This document shows positions 43,701 through 52,887 of a stretch of DNA of 64,000 bases, piece after piece. The DNA is from Youngiibacter multivorans (GTDB lineage: Bacteria > Bacillota > Clostridia > Clostridiales > Clostridiaceae). The notes under the pieces were generated by a model. It searched no databases. It worked only from the letters and a program-made list of their open reading frames with translations, and was not told the origin of the DNA. The stretch covers positions 124,001 through 188,000 of the forward strand of contig NZ_JAGGKC010000001.1 in assembly GCF_017873395.1 (NCBI RefSeq). Direction: 5' to 3'. How positions within the stretch are numbered: the stretch's first letter is position 1; each line of letters opens with the position of its first letter. The translations under genes were made by a program, and so were the position numbers.

Positions 43701-44480
43701 ATGAGAATTGCAACGGTTGGAGATAACTGCATTGATTATTATGCGAACCTGAAGACAGGTTATCCAGGAGGGAATCCAGTCAATGTGGCGGTATATCTGA
43801 AGAGGCTTGGGGTGGAGTCCTCATATGTAGGTTTTGTGGGAAACGATGAATATGGAAAGATTCTCACGAATGCCCTTTCTGAAAAGGGTGTGGATATTTC
43901 CCATGTATCTGTCAAAGAAGGATCAACTGCCGTTACACAGGTGGAACTTGTGGATGGAGAGAGGGTCTTTGGGGATTATGATGAAGGGATCATGGCGGAC
44001 TTTGACCTCACAGAGGAAGATATTAAATTTCTTTCAGGACATGATCTCATTGTAAGTGGTATCTGGGGGAAGATCCATGGGAGACTGCCTGAACTGAAAC
44101 GCCTTGGCAATGTGATCGCCTTTGACTTCGCAACAAAACTGGATGATCCCATAAAGGAGGAAGCCATTCCCTATGTGGATTATGCCTTCTTTGCAGCGGA
44201 AGTGGAGACGGATGATCTTCTCCAGTTTATGGTAAGGGAAAAGGCTAAAGGGCCTAAAATTGTAATAGTCACTTTGGGTGAAAATGGCAGCATAGCTTAC
44301 GATGGAAGATTTCACAGGTTTGGAATTGTGCCTTGCGAAGTAAGGGATTCCATGGGAGCGGGAGACAGCTATATTGCAGGTTTTCTGAAGGCGATCATGG
44401 AAGGTTATCCAATACAGAAGGCTATGGAACAGGGAGCTAAAAACAGCAGTGTTACTTTGGCTTATGTGGGAGCTTGGTAA
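43701..44480 (+). CDS. frlD: Fructoselysine 6-kinase FrlD (PfkB family), copy 1
   Basis: 259 residues. N-terminal 'TVGDNCIDYYANLKTGYPGGNPVNVAVYLKRLG' and 'ERVFGDYDEGIMADFDL' match E. coli FrlD ('IGDNCVDIY', 'DRVFGDYTEGVMADFAL'); C-terminal PfkB signature with the catalytic Asp in 'DSMGAGDSYIAGF'. It phosphorylates imported Amadori compounds at C6 for FrlB. ATG preceded by GGGGGAAAG; a 22-codon upstream extension lacks similarity. Followed by an amidohydrolase gene after 2 nt. A second frlD lies at 48869. Confidence 0.9.
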   Translation: MRIATVGDNCIDYYANLKTGYPGGNPVNVAVYLKRLGVESSYVGFVGNDEYGKILTNALSEKGVDISHVSVKEGSTAVTQVELVDGERVFGDYDEGIMADFDLTEEDIKFLSGHDLIVSGIWGKIHGRLPELKRLGNVIAFDFATKLDDPIKEEAIPYVDYAFFAAEVETDDLLQFMVREKAKGPKIVIVTLGENGSIAYDGRFHRFGIVPCEVRDSMGAGDSYIAGFLKAIMEGYPIQKAMEQGAKNSSVTLAYVGAW

Positions 44481-44482
44481 TA

Positions 44483-46006
44483 ATGAAAAAAATTATTAGA
44501 TGCAAACAGATTTTTACAGAAGAGGGGCTTCTTAATGGGTATCTTGTGGTCTCCGATGGAAATATTGTAAAGGTAAGTGAAGGTGTACCTCAAGAAGATG
44601 AGATGCAGGGAGCAGAGTACTTAAGTTTTGAGGAGGGAATGGTTATCCCAGGGCTTGTGGATACTCACTGCTTCTTTATGGGGAAGTACTTTCAGGAGTA
44701 TGGCGAGGACTTTAATGGATTTGGTGCGGAGGAACTGATGCTTGATATTATGAACCGTACTGATAAGAAGCTGCTTCTTGGCAGAAATGTCAGTGAGGGA
44801 GCCTTTCGGACGATTTGTCACAAACCACTTCCCAATGAATACCCAATAGTCATTTACCATGAGTCCTTTGAAGAGATGCTGGTCAATGAGGAAGCGGAGA
44901 GATGTTATGCGGTCCATACAGGATCTGTGACAATGGAAGGATGTGTGCATCTCATTGAAGAAGCCATGAAAGATGAAAAGCCTTTTTTGACGGCTTATGA
45001 GAACCATTCAAAGAAACTTCTTTCAAGAGGTGTAACTTCTGTCAAAGAGATCATTTTTGATCAAGGATTTGGCTATCTGGAGTCTCTGGAGATGTATCGG
45101 GTAAAGATGGGTCTTCCTATAAGAATGTCCGTTGTGAGCCAGCCTGTAGCAAAACCTTGGGATATATCCTGGGGAGTTCAGATGAAGGAGAAGTATCAAA
45201 ACAGTGATCTTCGGTTCTATGGCTTTAACATGATGCTGGATGGGTCCATGTCTCAGGAGGAAGCACATCTTAAAAACAATTATCTGGGAAAGGATTATTC
45301 TGTGCGTACCATGCCGGACTATACGAAGGCGTATACTCTGGTAAAAGAAGCGGATGAGAAGGATCTTGCAGTATCTCTTCATGCCCAGGGCGGAAAGGCA
45401 GTGGAGGAAGCGGTGAGAATTTTCGCTACCATGAAAAAGGATGAGAGCGGAAAACTTATTAACAGACACAGCATGACAGATCTTGAGATGGGAGAGCATG
45501 AGGAGTTCAGGAAAATGACTGAACTAGGGATACAGGCGGAAATCTACCCTCAGATACAGAGTATTTATGAGGACTGGAATGGAAAGATTGAGCAGATAAA
45601 AGGACATGCGGGAGACGAGTACCATAAAATCTGGAACCGAAGGGTTATGGTTTCAGAAGGAGTGACAATCTCCTGTGCGACAGATCTGCCTCTGCTTTTC
45701 CCAAGTCTTCCGGAATCCATATATCATGGATGTGGTGCTTTTCTTGGTGCTTCAGATGAACCATTTGTGGGGGAGAATGCCATGGATCGGAAATCGCTGA
45801 TTAAGGCTTGGACACAAGGTGGAATTACAAACCTTTATGGAAGTGAGGAGAAACTTGGAAAAATCCAGGAAGGCTATGAAGCTGATTTGGTGATTTATGA
45901 CAGGAATCTTCTGAGTGAACCTTACGATACGGTTCGGGATGCTGAAGTGCTGCTGACGATTTCCAGAGGAGAAATTGCCTTTCAAAAGGACCTTGGTACA
46001 TACTGA
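44483..46006 (+). CDS. Divergent YtcJ-type amidohydrolase
   Basis: 507 residues, amidohydrolase superfamily: N-terminal beta-sandwich piece, 'GMVIPGLVDTHCFF', long insertion, 'LHAQGGKAVEEAVRIF', 'SCATDLPLLFPSLP', 'LIKAWTQGGITNLYG' and the closing 'GKIQEGYEADLVIYDRN'. The metal-binding His-x-His at the end of strand 1 is reduced to His-Cys-Phe, and the usual 'EHAQ' and 'GSDAP' positions read 'NRHSMTD' and 'CATDLP'. It may therefore bind metal differently or be non-hydrolytic. Start is the ATG 2 nt after frlD. Cotranscribed with frlD, so it probably acts on an acylated or cyclised Amadori derivative; this is inference. Confidence 0.8.
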   Translation: MKKIIRCKQIFTEEGLLNGYLVVSDGNIVKVSEGVPQEDEMQGAEYLSFEEGMVIPGLVDTHCFFMGKYFQEYGEDFNGFGAEELMLDIMNRTDKKLLLGRNVSEGAFRTICHKPLPNEYPIVIYHESFEEMLVNEEAERCYAVHTGSVTMEGCVHLIEEAMKDEKPFLTAYENHSKKLLSRGVTSVKEIIFDQGFGYLESLEMYRVKMGLPIRMSVVSQPVAKPWDISWGVQMKEKYQNSDLRFYGFNMMLDGSMSQEEAHLKNNYLGKDYSVRTMPDYTKAYTLVKEADEKDLAVSLHAQGGKAVEEAVRIFATMKKDESGKLINRHSMTDLEMGEHEEFRKMTELGIQAEIYPQIQSIYEDWNGKIEQIKGHAGDEYHKIWNRRVMVSEGVTISCATDLPLLFPSLPESIYHGCGAFLGASDEPFVGENAMDRKSLIKAWTQGGITNLYGSEEKLGKIQEGYEADLVIYDRNLLSEPYDTVRDAEVLLTISRGEIAFQKDLGTY

Positions 46007-46312
46007 AAATTCACCTTATGATTGATTTTCCCAGATTATTCAATAGGAGAGAAGGCTTCTTGTTCCAGGGAAGCGAATAATATCATCTGTGTAATCTAGA
46101 AAGATTCATAAGCGGATAGAGAAACAAAATGGGAGTAAAGTGAAAGAATTTAAGAGCTGTCAGAATGCACGATAAATTGAATTTCTTGAAAGTACTTGAA
46201 CTATCCCCTCATGAAAATAGTTGAGAAACCTCTAATTAAAATACTCATTCGATTTGCAATACCCTTGATGGTATACTTTAATATCAATTTGTATAGCTAG
46301 GAGTGTGCTGAT
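46007..46312. other. Spacer with promoter of the btpA-like gene
   Basis: No gene in about 300 nt. Near its end TTGCAA (46254-46259), a 17-nt spacer and TTTAAT (46277-46282) form a promoter, overlapped by GGTATACTTTAATAT, which is shared with the site upstream of the GntR pair, and by outer TTGAT/ATCAA arms. Confidence 0.5.
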
Positions 46313-47131
46313 ATGTTATGGACTGAAAAGTTATTTAAAGTGAAAAAGCCAATTATCGCGATGCTGCATCTGAAGCCATTACCAGGAGATCCACTATTTA
46401 AACATGGGGATTCTATGAAAGAAGTCGTAAAGTATGCCATGCAAGATTTGAAAGCTCTACAGGAGGGAGGAGTAGACGGTATTCTCATATCTAATGAGTT
46501 TAGCCTTCCCTACGAGAGAAAAATGAGCTTTATTACGCCTGCCGCAATGGCGAGAGTCATCGGTGAGCTGATGAGTGAGATTCATGTGCCTTTTGGAGTC
46601 GACTGCATATCTGATGGATTGGCTACAATAGAACTTGCGGCTGCTGTAAATGCGGACTTTGTCCGTGGAACGTTCAGTGGCGTATATGTGGGAGATGGAG
46701 GACTTTACAATAATGATATTTCTCAGCTTCTACGAAGAAAGGCAGCGTTGCAGCTTGATGATTTGAAGATGCTTTACTTTCTGAATCCTGAATCAGACGT
46801 AAATCTGGACACAAGAAAATTGAGCAGCATTGCGAAATCACTCATTTTTAAGGCAAAACCGGATGGCTTTTGCATCTCGGCTTCAGCTGCCGGTGCAGAG
46901 GTAGATTCTGAACTGATGAAGCTGGTCAAAGAAGCCTCAGAAGAAACCGCAGTGCTTTGCAACACAGGAGTACGTCCAGATACTGTCAGTGAAAAGCTTC
47001 AATATGCTGATGCTGCGGTAATTGGCACCTATTTTAAATATGATGGCTATCTATTTAATTCCGTAGACAAAGAACGTGTTCTTAAACTCATGGAAGCAGT
47101 TAGGGAATATAGAAAAATTTCAGAGCTGTAA
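46313..47131 (+). CDS. BtpA/SgcQ family protein
   Basis: 272 residues, predicted TIM barrel of the BtpA family: 'KKPIIAMLHLKPLPGDPLF', 'QEGGVDGILISNEFSLPY', 'PFGVDCISDGLATIELAAAVNADFVRG', 'VLCNTGVRPDTVSEKLQYADAAVIGTYFK'. In cyanobacteria BtpA affects photosystem I assembly; in heterotrophs SgcQ-like members sit in sugar operons and are probably enzymes acting on a phosphorylated sugar or nucleoside. AGGAG-type site precedes the ATG. First gene of the second transcription unit of the frl region. Confidence 0.85.
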   Translation: MLWTEKLFKVKKPIIAMLHLKPLPGDPLFKHGDSMKEVVKYAMQDLKALQEGGVDGILISNEFSLPYERKMSFITPAAMARVIGELMSEIHVPFGVDCISDGLATIELAAAVNADFVRGTFSGVYVGDGGLYNNDISQLLRRKAALQLDDLKMLYFLNPESDVNLDTRKLSSIAKSLIFKAKPDGFCISASAAGAEVDSELMKLVKEASEETAVLCNTGVRPDTVSEKLQYADAAVIGTYFKYDGYLFNSVDKERVLKLMEAVREYRKISEL

Positions 47132-47242
47132 ATAATGAAAAGACGTGTGCATTTCCGCAGATAGATGTTTCAAGGGAACAGACTTTGAAGAGTGCATAGT
47201 GGAGATTGCATTGGAATCACATCAGTTACAAGGGGGAGCATC

Positions 47243-48772
47243 TTGAAGTCATATTTTATTGGGATAGATACGGGCACTTACGAAAGTAAAGGAGTGCTTG
47301 TTGATGAAGAGTTTAATATCATAGCAAGTCATTCAGCGGCTCATGGCATGGAGAATCCAAAACCAAACCACTTTGAGCATGATGCGGAAAAAGTGTGGTG
47401 GCATGATTTCTGTGAGATATCGAAAGCGCTTCTTGAGAAGTCAGATATTGACCCTAAACAGATCAAGGCTGTTGGTGCGAGTGCACTGGGAGCTGATTGT
47501 CTTCCAGTAGATGAAAACTGTGTTCCACTTCGGAAAGCTATTCTGTATGGAATAGATTCCCGTGCGGTGGAGGAAATGAAGTGGCTTACAGAGTACTGGG
47601 GAGAGGATCAGATCATTGAGTGGTTTGGACGGCCATTATGTTCCTCTGATGTCATGCCCAAGATACTGTGGATCAAAAACAATGAACCTGAAGTATACCG
47701 CAAAACGTATAAGTATCTTACTGGTTCTTCATACATTACAGCAAAGCTGACAGGTAATTATACTGTGGACAGGTTTTTAGGACTTGCGTCCTTTAATCCG
47801 CTCTATCACAGAGATGGATCCCCCAATGAGAGAACATGCGAGCCAATCTGCAGACCAGACCAGCTTGCAGCAGTGATGAACACCATTGACATCGCAGGTT
47901 ATGTCACTGAGAAGGCAGCTGCTGAAACGGGTCTTTTTGAAGGGACACCGGTAATAGTCGGGACGGATGATGCAGGTGCGGAAGCAATCAGCACAGGAGT
48001 ACTTCAGGCTGGAGATATGATGCTGATGTTTGGTTCAAGTCTATATATGATTCTTTGTACTGACAGGCTTGTAAACGATAACAGGATTTGGCGCGAGGAG
48101 TTTATCATTCCAAATACTTACGACATATCTGCCGGTACAAATGCAGCAGGAACAATCACAAGGTGGTACAGGGACAATCTTTTTGAGGACTGCCTGAAAT
48201 CTGAGCGTGAGACTGGACTGAATGCATATGAATTGATGATGGAGGGTGTAGGCGAAATTCCTGCCGGATCAGAGGGACTGATTACACTGCCTTATTTCGC
48301 CGGAGAACGGACACCTCTCAACGACCCATTTGCCAGAGGAATGATTTTTGGTTTAACACTGAAACATACAAAAAAGCACCTCTACAGGTCTGCACTGGAA
48401 TCCATAGGATATTCCATTGGACAGCACTTTTCGATTTTCGAAGAACACAAGGTGAAGATAAATGCGATTATGGCTGTTGGCGGTGGCACAAGAAATCCTG
48501 AATGGATTCAGATGGTATCTGATATAACAGGGAAAGAAATAGCTACAGCTGCAGTTACAATCGGAGCCTCTTTTGGAGATGCCATGATGGCCGCGATGGG
48601 GATTCAGTTTTTTAAAAGCTATGAAGATATATCCAAACTAATCAAAAAAGGGAAAATATATAAGCCTGACAGCGAGAAGCATGAAATATACAAGGGATAC
48701 CAGAGAATTTTCGATGAGCTTTACTTAAGAAACAAAGATCTCATGCATATGGTAAATGATCTGGAGAAATAG
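47243..48772 (+). CDS. FGGY-family carbohydrate kinase
   Basis: 509 residues. Actin-like ATPase fold in two halves: N-terminal 'FIGIDTGTYESKGVLVDEEF', substrate loop 'FEHDAEKVWWHDF', 'PVIVGTDDAGAEAISTG', 'LMFGSSLYMIL' and the C-terminal FGGY signature 'GEIAT..VTIGASFGDAMMAAMG' after 'MAVGGGTRNPEW'. Related to xylulokinase-like kinases; substrate unknown. TTG start is chosen because AGGGGGAG lies 7 nt upstream and the sequence then begins at the family start; an upstream GTG gives an unrelated 17-residue leader. Confidence 0.88.
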   Translation: MKSYFIGIDTGTYESKGVLVDEEFNIIASHSAAHGMENPKPNHFEHDAEKVWWHDFCEISKALLEKSDIDPKQIKAVGASALGADCLPVDENCVPLRKAILYGIDSRAVEEMKWLTEYWGEDQIIEWFGRPLCSSDVMPKILWIKNNEPEVYRKTYKYLTGSSYITAKLTGNYTVDRFLGLASFNPLYHRDGSPNERTCEPICRPDQLAAVMNTIDIAGYVTEKAAAETGLFEGTPVIVGTDDAGAEAISTGVLQAGDMMLMFGSSLYMILCTDRLVNDNRIWREEFIIPNTYDISAGTNAAGTITRWYRDNLFEDCLKSERETGLNAYELMMEGVGEIPAGSEGLITLPYFAGERTPLNDPFARGMIFGLTLKHTKKHLYRSALESIGYSIGQHFSIFEEHKVKINAIMAVGGGTRNPEWIQMVSDITGKEIATAAVTIGASFGDAMMAAMGIQFFKSYEDISKLIKKGKIYKPDSEKHEIYKGYQRIFDELYLRNKDLMHMVNDLEK

Positions 48773-48868
48773 AGTCTCAAGATAACTGTCACTTGGAACA
48801 GGCTTCCGAGGGTACCATATCTTCGGAACAGCATGGAAGTCGATCAAATGGAGTAAAAGGAGTTAAGT

Positions 48869-49663
48869 ATGAGAGCAGCAATGATCGGGGATAATTGCAT
48901 AGATTATTATGAGAGACTTGGAAGGTGGTATCCTACTGGAAATGTTGTGGATACCGGTGTGAATATGAAAAAGCTGGGGATGAATGTGTCCTTGATCAGC
49001 ACCACAGGAACGGACGAGCATGGGAAGCTGGTGGTTCGTACATTGAACGAACTGGGTCTTGACCTGTCACACCTTACCATAAAAGAAGGGAAGACAGCAG
49101 TAACCTATATGGATTTGGTAGATGGTGAGAGAATTCATGGGGAGTATATGGAAGGTGTACTGGAGAATATGGAGTTCAGTGAGGAGGACATCCGTTTTGC
49201 AGCTAAGCACGAGCTGATCCATAGTGCCTTATGGGGGAAGGCTGAAAATATTCTTGGGGAAATTCGAAAGAAAAGCCAGGGAATCTTTAGCTTTGACTAT
49301 GCTGACAGAATGGAAGATCCCATTATCCGTATAACAGAACCCTACGTAGATTATGGATTCTTCTCCTATCATTCCGGGCGGGATCCGTTCATAGAGGGTT
49401 TTCTGAGAGAAAGAGTTTCAAATGGTATGAAACAGGCCATTGCCACTCTAGGAGAGAAAGGAAGCCTTGTATATGATGGAAAAGAATTTTACGAGTATGG
49501 GGTATTTCCCTGTGAAGTAGTCAATACCATAGGCGCAGGCGACAGTTTTATTGCTGGATACTTATATGGTGTTCTGAATGGAATGTCTATAGAAAAGTGT
49601 CAGGAAACTGGAACACGACTAGCTTCTGAAGTAATTGGTGTTTTTGGTCCATGGACAGAGTAG
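48869..49663 (+). CDS. FrlD-like PfkB-family kinase, copy 2
   Basis: 264 residues with the same frame as frlD: 'MIGDNCIDYYERLGRWYPTGNVVDTGVNMKKLG', 'ERIHGEYMEGVLENMEFSEED', 'ATLGEKGSLVYDG' and catalytic 'NTIGAGDSFIAGY'. The 'PGGNPVNVA' motif of FrlD is changed to 'PTGNVVDTG', so the sugar site differs and the substrate may be another Amadori compound or epimer. AAAGGAG lies 7 nt before the ATG. FrlC follows 14 nt later. Confidence 0.85.
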   Translation: MRAAMIGDNCIDYYERLGRWYPTGNVVDTGVNMKKLGMNVSLISTTGTDEHGKLVVRTLNELGLDLSHLTIKEGKTAVTYMDLVDGERIHGEYMEGVLENMEFSEEDIRFAAKHELIHSALWGKAENILGEIRKKSQGIFSFDYADRMEDPIIRITEPYVDYGFFSYHSGRDPFIEGFLRERVSNGMKQAIATLGEKGSLVYDGKEFYEYGVFPCEVVNTIGAGDSFIAGYLYGVLNGMSIEKCQETGTRLASEVIGVFGPWTE

Positions 49664-49676
49664 AGGAGTGGATGAT

Positions 49677-50501
49677 ATGAAAATCGGATTATTTACAAGT
49701 GGTTATCAGAGAAATCCATTGGAGCATGCATTTATTGATGCGAAGAGATTTGGTTATGACTATATTGAGCTTTGGGGTGGAAGACCTCATGCATTTGCGC
49801 CGGACCTTAAGAATGGAGACATCAACCTCATCAAATCTTTGATTGAGAAATATGATGTTCGAATTCTTGGCTATACTCCGGAACACAATGCGTATCCCTA
49901 CAACTTTATGAGTGGCACTGAAGCCATGAGAAGAGACTGTGTTGAATACCTGAAGCTGTGTATGGATATGGGAAAGGAAATGGGGGCTGAGTTCACTATG
50001 ATCAGTCCAGCCCATGCAGGCTATGGTACAAGATATGATGAAATGTGGCATAGGCTTACGACTACGGTAAGGGAATTGGCGGACTATGCGGAGAAAATTC
50101 AGCATACGATCGTTGTGGAGGCATTAACTCCTTATGAGACGAATGTGGTGAAAAGTGCTAATGATCTGGCTCGATTGTTCGATCAGGTGGATTCACCCTA
50201 TGTTGTGGGAATGTGTGATATCGTACCTCCTTTTGTCCAGGGAGAAAGCATCATGGCCTATTTTGATCTGTTAAAGGACAAGATGAGACATATGCATATC
50301 ATTGATGGGAAAAATGGAGAGGATACACATTACCTGCCTGGAGAAGGGGATATACCACTTGCTGAGCTTCTGTCTGAGATAGAAGCCTATGGGTATGAGG
50401 GGGCTGCAACGATTGAGCTTGTGACTAGCTATATCAATGAACCAAGACTATATGCGAAAAGAGCCATTGATCAATTAAGAGCATTGATGGAGAGGAGGTA
50501 A
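49677..50501 (+). CDS. frlC: Fructoselysine 3-epimerase-like protein FrlC
   Basis: 274 residues, xylose-isomerase-like TIM barrel. Matches E. coli FrlC along its length: 'GLFTSGYQRNPLEHAFIDAKRFGYDYIELWGGRPHAFAPDL', 'ILGYTPEHNAYPYNFM', 'VVEALTPYETNVVKSANDL', 'MRHMHIIDG', 'YLPGEGDIPLAELL', 'ATIELVTSYINEPRLYAKRAIDQ'. Metal ligands Glu (in 'VEALTPYE'), Asp, His and Glu are in place. FrlC interconverts fructoselysine and psicoselysine. GAGGAGTG precedes the ATG. Confidence 0.9.
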   Translation: MKIGLFTSGYQRNPLEHAFIDAKRFGYDYIELWGGRPHAFAPDLKNGDINLIKSLIEKYDVRILGYTPEHNAYPYNFMSGTEAMRRDCVEYLKLCMDMGKEMGAEFTMISPAHAGYGTRYDEMWHRLTTTVRELADYAEKIQHTIVVEALTPYETNVVKSANDLARLFDQVDSPYVVGMCDIVPPFVQGESIMAYFDLLKDKMRHMHIIDGKNGEDTHYLPGEGDIPLAELLSEIEAYGYEGAATIELVTSYINEPRLYAKRAIDQLRALMERR

Positions 50502-50503
50502 TC

Positions 50504-51367
50504 ATGTTTATTGACATGCACGTCCATCCGGATTTTTATCAGCCGATTAGTGAGGATGAGACAACCCTTGAATTCAGACATGAGTCGTTAAATATCCATC
50601 TTAATGGAATAGCACCTTTAGAACATATCTACAACCAGATGAACTGTGCCGGACTTGACCAGTTGTGCCTCCTTGGCAGTGACTACAGCTCATCACAGGG
50701 ACGTCCTGTGGTGAGCAATGAGGAAGTTGCCTTACTTGTGGAGCAGTCCCAAGGAAAGTTCATTGGATTTGCAGGCGTGGATCCTTATAGAGAAGACGCA
50801 AGTGAGGCGCTTATTAATGCATTCGAAACGCTTAAATTACGTGGCCTTAAGCTTAATTTGAGCAAGCTTAAGCTTTTTCCGATGGATGAAAGGCTTGTTC
50901 CGCTATATGAGATCTGTCTGAAATATAATAAACCGATTATCTTCCACAGCGGAATATCTCTGGAGCATGATACGGAAATGAAGTTTTCCAAACCACTGGA
51001 ATTTGAACCGGTAGCTCAGAAGTATCCGGATTTAAGGATCTGCCTCGCTCACTTTGGATGGCCATGGGTCCAGGATACTGCAGCTATGATGCTGAAGTAC
51101 AGGAATGTCTATACAGATACTGCGCTGCTTTATTTTGATAGTGCCATGGAGTTTTATAGGCGAGTCTTTACTCATGATTTGGCTCTTACTTGGATTGATC
51201 GGAGCTTAAGGCACCAGATCATGTTTGGCAGCAACAATCCAAGATTTGAACAGATCAGAATGGCAAAAGCCATAGGAGAACTGGGATTGCGAGCGTCCAC
51301 ACTTGAACTTATCATGTCTCAGAATGCACTTGTTTTCCTGGGCGAGAAGGAGGCGTTAGCATGGTAG
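50504..51367 (+). CDS. Amidohydrolase-2 family metal-dependent hydrolase
   Basis: 287 residues, TIM barrel of the ACMSD/amidohydrolase-2 group. Metal site intact: 'FIDMHVHPDF' (His-x-His), 'PIIFHSGIS', 'ICLAHFGWPW', and 'MFGSNNPRF' where the usual Asp of 'GSD' is Asn. Starts 2 nt after frlC, so it is cotranscribed. It probably hydrolyses or decarboxylates an intermediate of the frl pathway; substrate unknown. Confidence 0.85.
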   Translation: MFIDMHVHPDFYQPISEDETTLEFRHESLNIHLNGIAPLEHIYNQMNCAGLDQLCLLGSDYSSSQGRPVVSNEEVALLVEQSQGKFIGFAGVDPYREDASEALINAFETLKLRGLKLNLSKLKLFPMDERLVPLYEICLKYNKPIIFHSGISLEHDTEMKFSKPLEFEPVAQKYPDLRICLAHFGWPWVQDTAAMMLKYRNVYTDTALLYFDSAMEFYRRVFTHDLALTWIDRSLRHQIMFGSNNPRFEQIRMAKAIGELGLRASTLELIMSQNALVFLGEKEALAW

Positions 51368-51789
51368 AGCACCACTTCATTAAACTTCTAACAAAACAAT
51401 ACAACGAATGGATTCTTATCACGGACGAGCTTAAGAAGATTTGCAAAGAATCCAAGGTTCGAAATGGTATCATGTATGTGATTTCAAGACATACAACAAC
51501 AGGTGTGACTGTGAATGAATCTCTGGAGTGTCTTGAGAGCGACTTAAGTGATATGTTGGACAGACTTATTCCTGAGGATTTTCCCTATGCTCATGCAAGA
51601 ATATTGTCTTCTTATGGGTCCACTGCAGGAAACCCTACCGGTCATCTGAAAAGCCATCTGACAGGAAATCATTGTGTGTTACCGATAATAGATGGAACTA
51701 TCTCTAAGGGAGATGCCCAGGACATCTACTTTTGCGAGTTCGACGGACCAGCGTCCAGGACCATCACAGTGACCATAATTGGAGAATAG
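51361..51789 (+). CDS. YjbQ family (UPF0047) protein
   Basis: 142 residues, full UPF0047: 'ITDELKKICKESKVRNGIMYVISRHTTTGVTVNE', 'DFPYAHARILSSYGSTAGNPTGHLKSHLTGNH' and 'LPIIDGTISKGDAQDIYFCEFDGP'. The conserved His-Thr-Thr and 'N.p.HLKs.L.G' residues are present. YjbQ proteins have weak thiamine-phosphate-synthase activity in vitro, but the true role is unclear. It overlaps the amidohydrolase gene by 7 nt, which ties it to the frl operon. Confidence 0.88.
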   Translation: MVEHHFIKLLTKQYNEWILITDELKKICKESKVRNGIMYVISRHTTTGVTVNESLECLESDLSDMLDRLIPEDFPYAHARILSSYGSTAGNPTGHLKSHLTGNHCVLPIIDGTISKGDAQDIYFCEFDGPASRTITVTIIGE

Positions 51790-51948
51790 GAAATTTTGTT
51801 TATAGGATTCCTTTTATTGGATTTTCTGCTCTTAAAGAAAGGATAAGAAATTCTGTTGATTCCGATATTTCTGGGATAAGGCAATTAACTTCTGCTTTAC
51901 CTGGAAAGTCTGCGGTAATTTTGAGTCATTCATACAAGGAGATTTTAT
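51790..51948. other. Unexplained gap between yjbQ and frlC2
   Basis: A frame across this gap reads 'RIPFIGFSALKERIRNSVDSD' and 'LPGKSAVILSHSYKEIL' without a start codon. It looks protein-like but I do not recognise it. It may be a remnant of a deleted gene. Confidence 0.3.
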
Positions 51949-52776
51949 ATGGAGAATATTGCAGTCTTAAGTGTTCAGTATGTTCAATACAGTTTTGAGT
52001 ATTTTCTGGAGTCCATGGAAAAGTGTGGTGTGAAGAATATTGAGTTCTGGGGAGCGATACCCCATTACTGCAGCTTAGACTACAGCAGGGAGGAAGCTAA
52101 CAGGGTTCTTAAGAAGATTAGAGAGAAGATTGAAGATAAAGGGATGAAGGTGATTTTATATACACCTGAAACCCTGGCCTATCCTTACAGTTTTTCACAT
52201 CCAGGTGAAAGTGTTCGAAATCGTACGATCAAGTATTTTGAAGATGCGTTTCAGGATGCTACTTCATTGGGCACGAAAAGGGTATTCATAAACTCCGGTT
52301 GTGGGTTAAGAGATTTGGATAGAGAAGTATCCTGGAAGTACGCGGTAGATACAATAAGAAAAATCTGTATTGCTGCCCAGCAATATGATGTGGAACTTGT
52401 GCTGGAGCAGCTGCAGCCTTACGAAAGCAATCTGGTATGTTCACTTGCGGATATTGAACGGATGATTGAAGATGTGGGTTGTGAGAATTTGAAAGTCTGC
52501 TTGGATGTGGTTGCCATGGAAGTGTCTGGTGATACCGTAGATGAATTCTTCCATGCTTTAGGTGATCGTATTGTGCATATACATCTGGCTGACAGCAATC
52601 ATCAGATTTTGGGAGAAGGAGAGTATCCTGTAAAAGATTATCTTAGCGATATTGAAAAGAATAAATTTCGAGGATATATGTCACTGGAAATCAATGATTC
52701 AATCTACTGGATGGATCCTCATGACTCAATCAGGAAGTCCATTAAGTATTTAGAAGAATATGAACGGAATATATAG
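51949..52776 (+). CDS. FrlC-like sugar isomerase/epimerase, copy 2
   Basis: 275 residues, same barrel family as frlC but only distantly similar: 'ESMEKCGVKNIEFWGAIPHYC', 'VILYTPETLAYPYSFSHPGESVRNRTIKYF', 'LVLEQLQPYESNLVCSLADIERMI', 'IVHIHLADSN', 'LGEGEYPVKDYL' and 'YMSLEINDSIYWMDPHDSIRKS'. Metal-binding Glu, Asp, His, Glu are kept. Likely epimerase for a second substrate, matching the second kinase. AAGGAG lies 8 nt before the ATG. Last gene of the operon. Confidence 0.85.
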   Translation: MENIAVLSVQYVQYSFEYFLESMEKCGVKNIEFWGAIPHYCSLDYSREEANRVLKKIREKIEDKGMKVILYTPETLAYPYSFSHPGESVRNRTIKYFEDAFQDATSLGTKRVFINSGCGLRDLDREVSWKYAVDTIRKICIAAQQYDVELVLEQLQPYESNLVCSLADIERMIEDVGCENLKVCLDVVAMEVSGDTVDEFFHALGDRIVHIHLADSNHQILGEGEYPVKDYLSDIEKNKFRGYMSLEINDSIYWMDPHDSIRKSIKYLEEYERNI

Positions 52777-52862
52777 TGGATGACACCGGGAAGAATATTG
52801 TGCTCCCCCCTGCATGAGTTTAACTCTTACAGAAAATCAGGTGTTTATATCATATGTATAAT

Positions 52863-52887
52863 GAGAATCGGAAGGTTCTCTTTTTTT
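52863..52887 (+). terminator. Terminator of the frl operon
   Basis: GAGAATC/GGTTCTC stem, 4-nt GGAA loop, then TTTTTTT. Short but classic. Confidence 0.85.
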
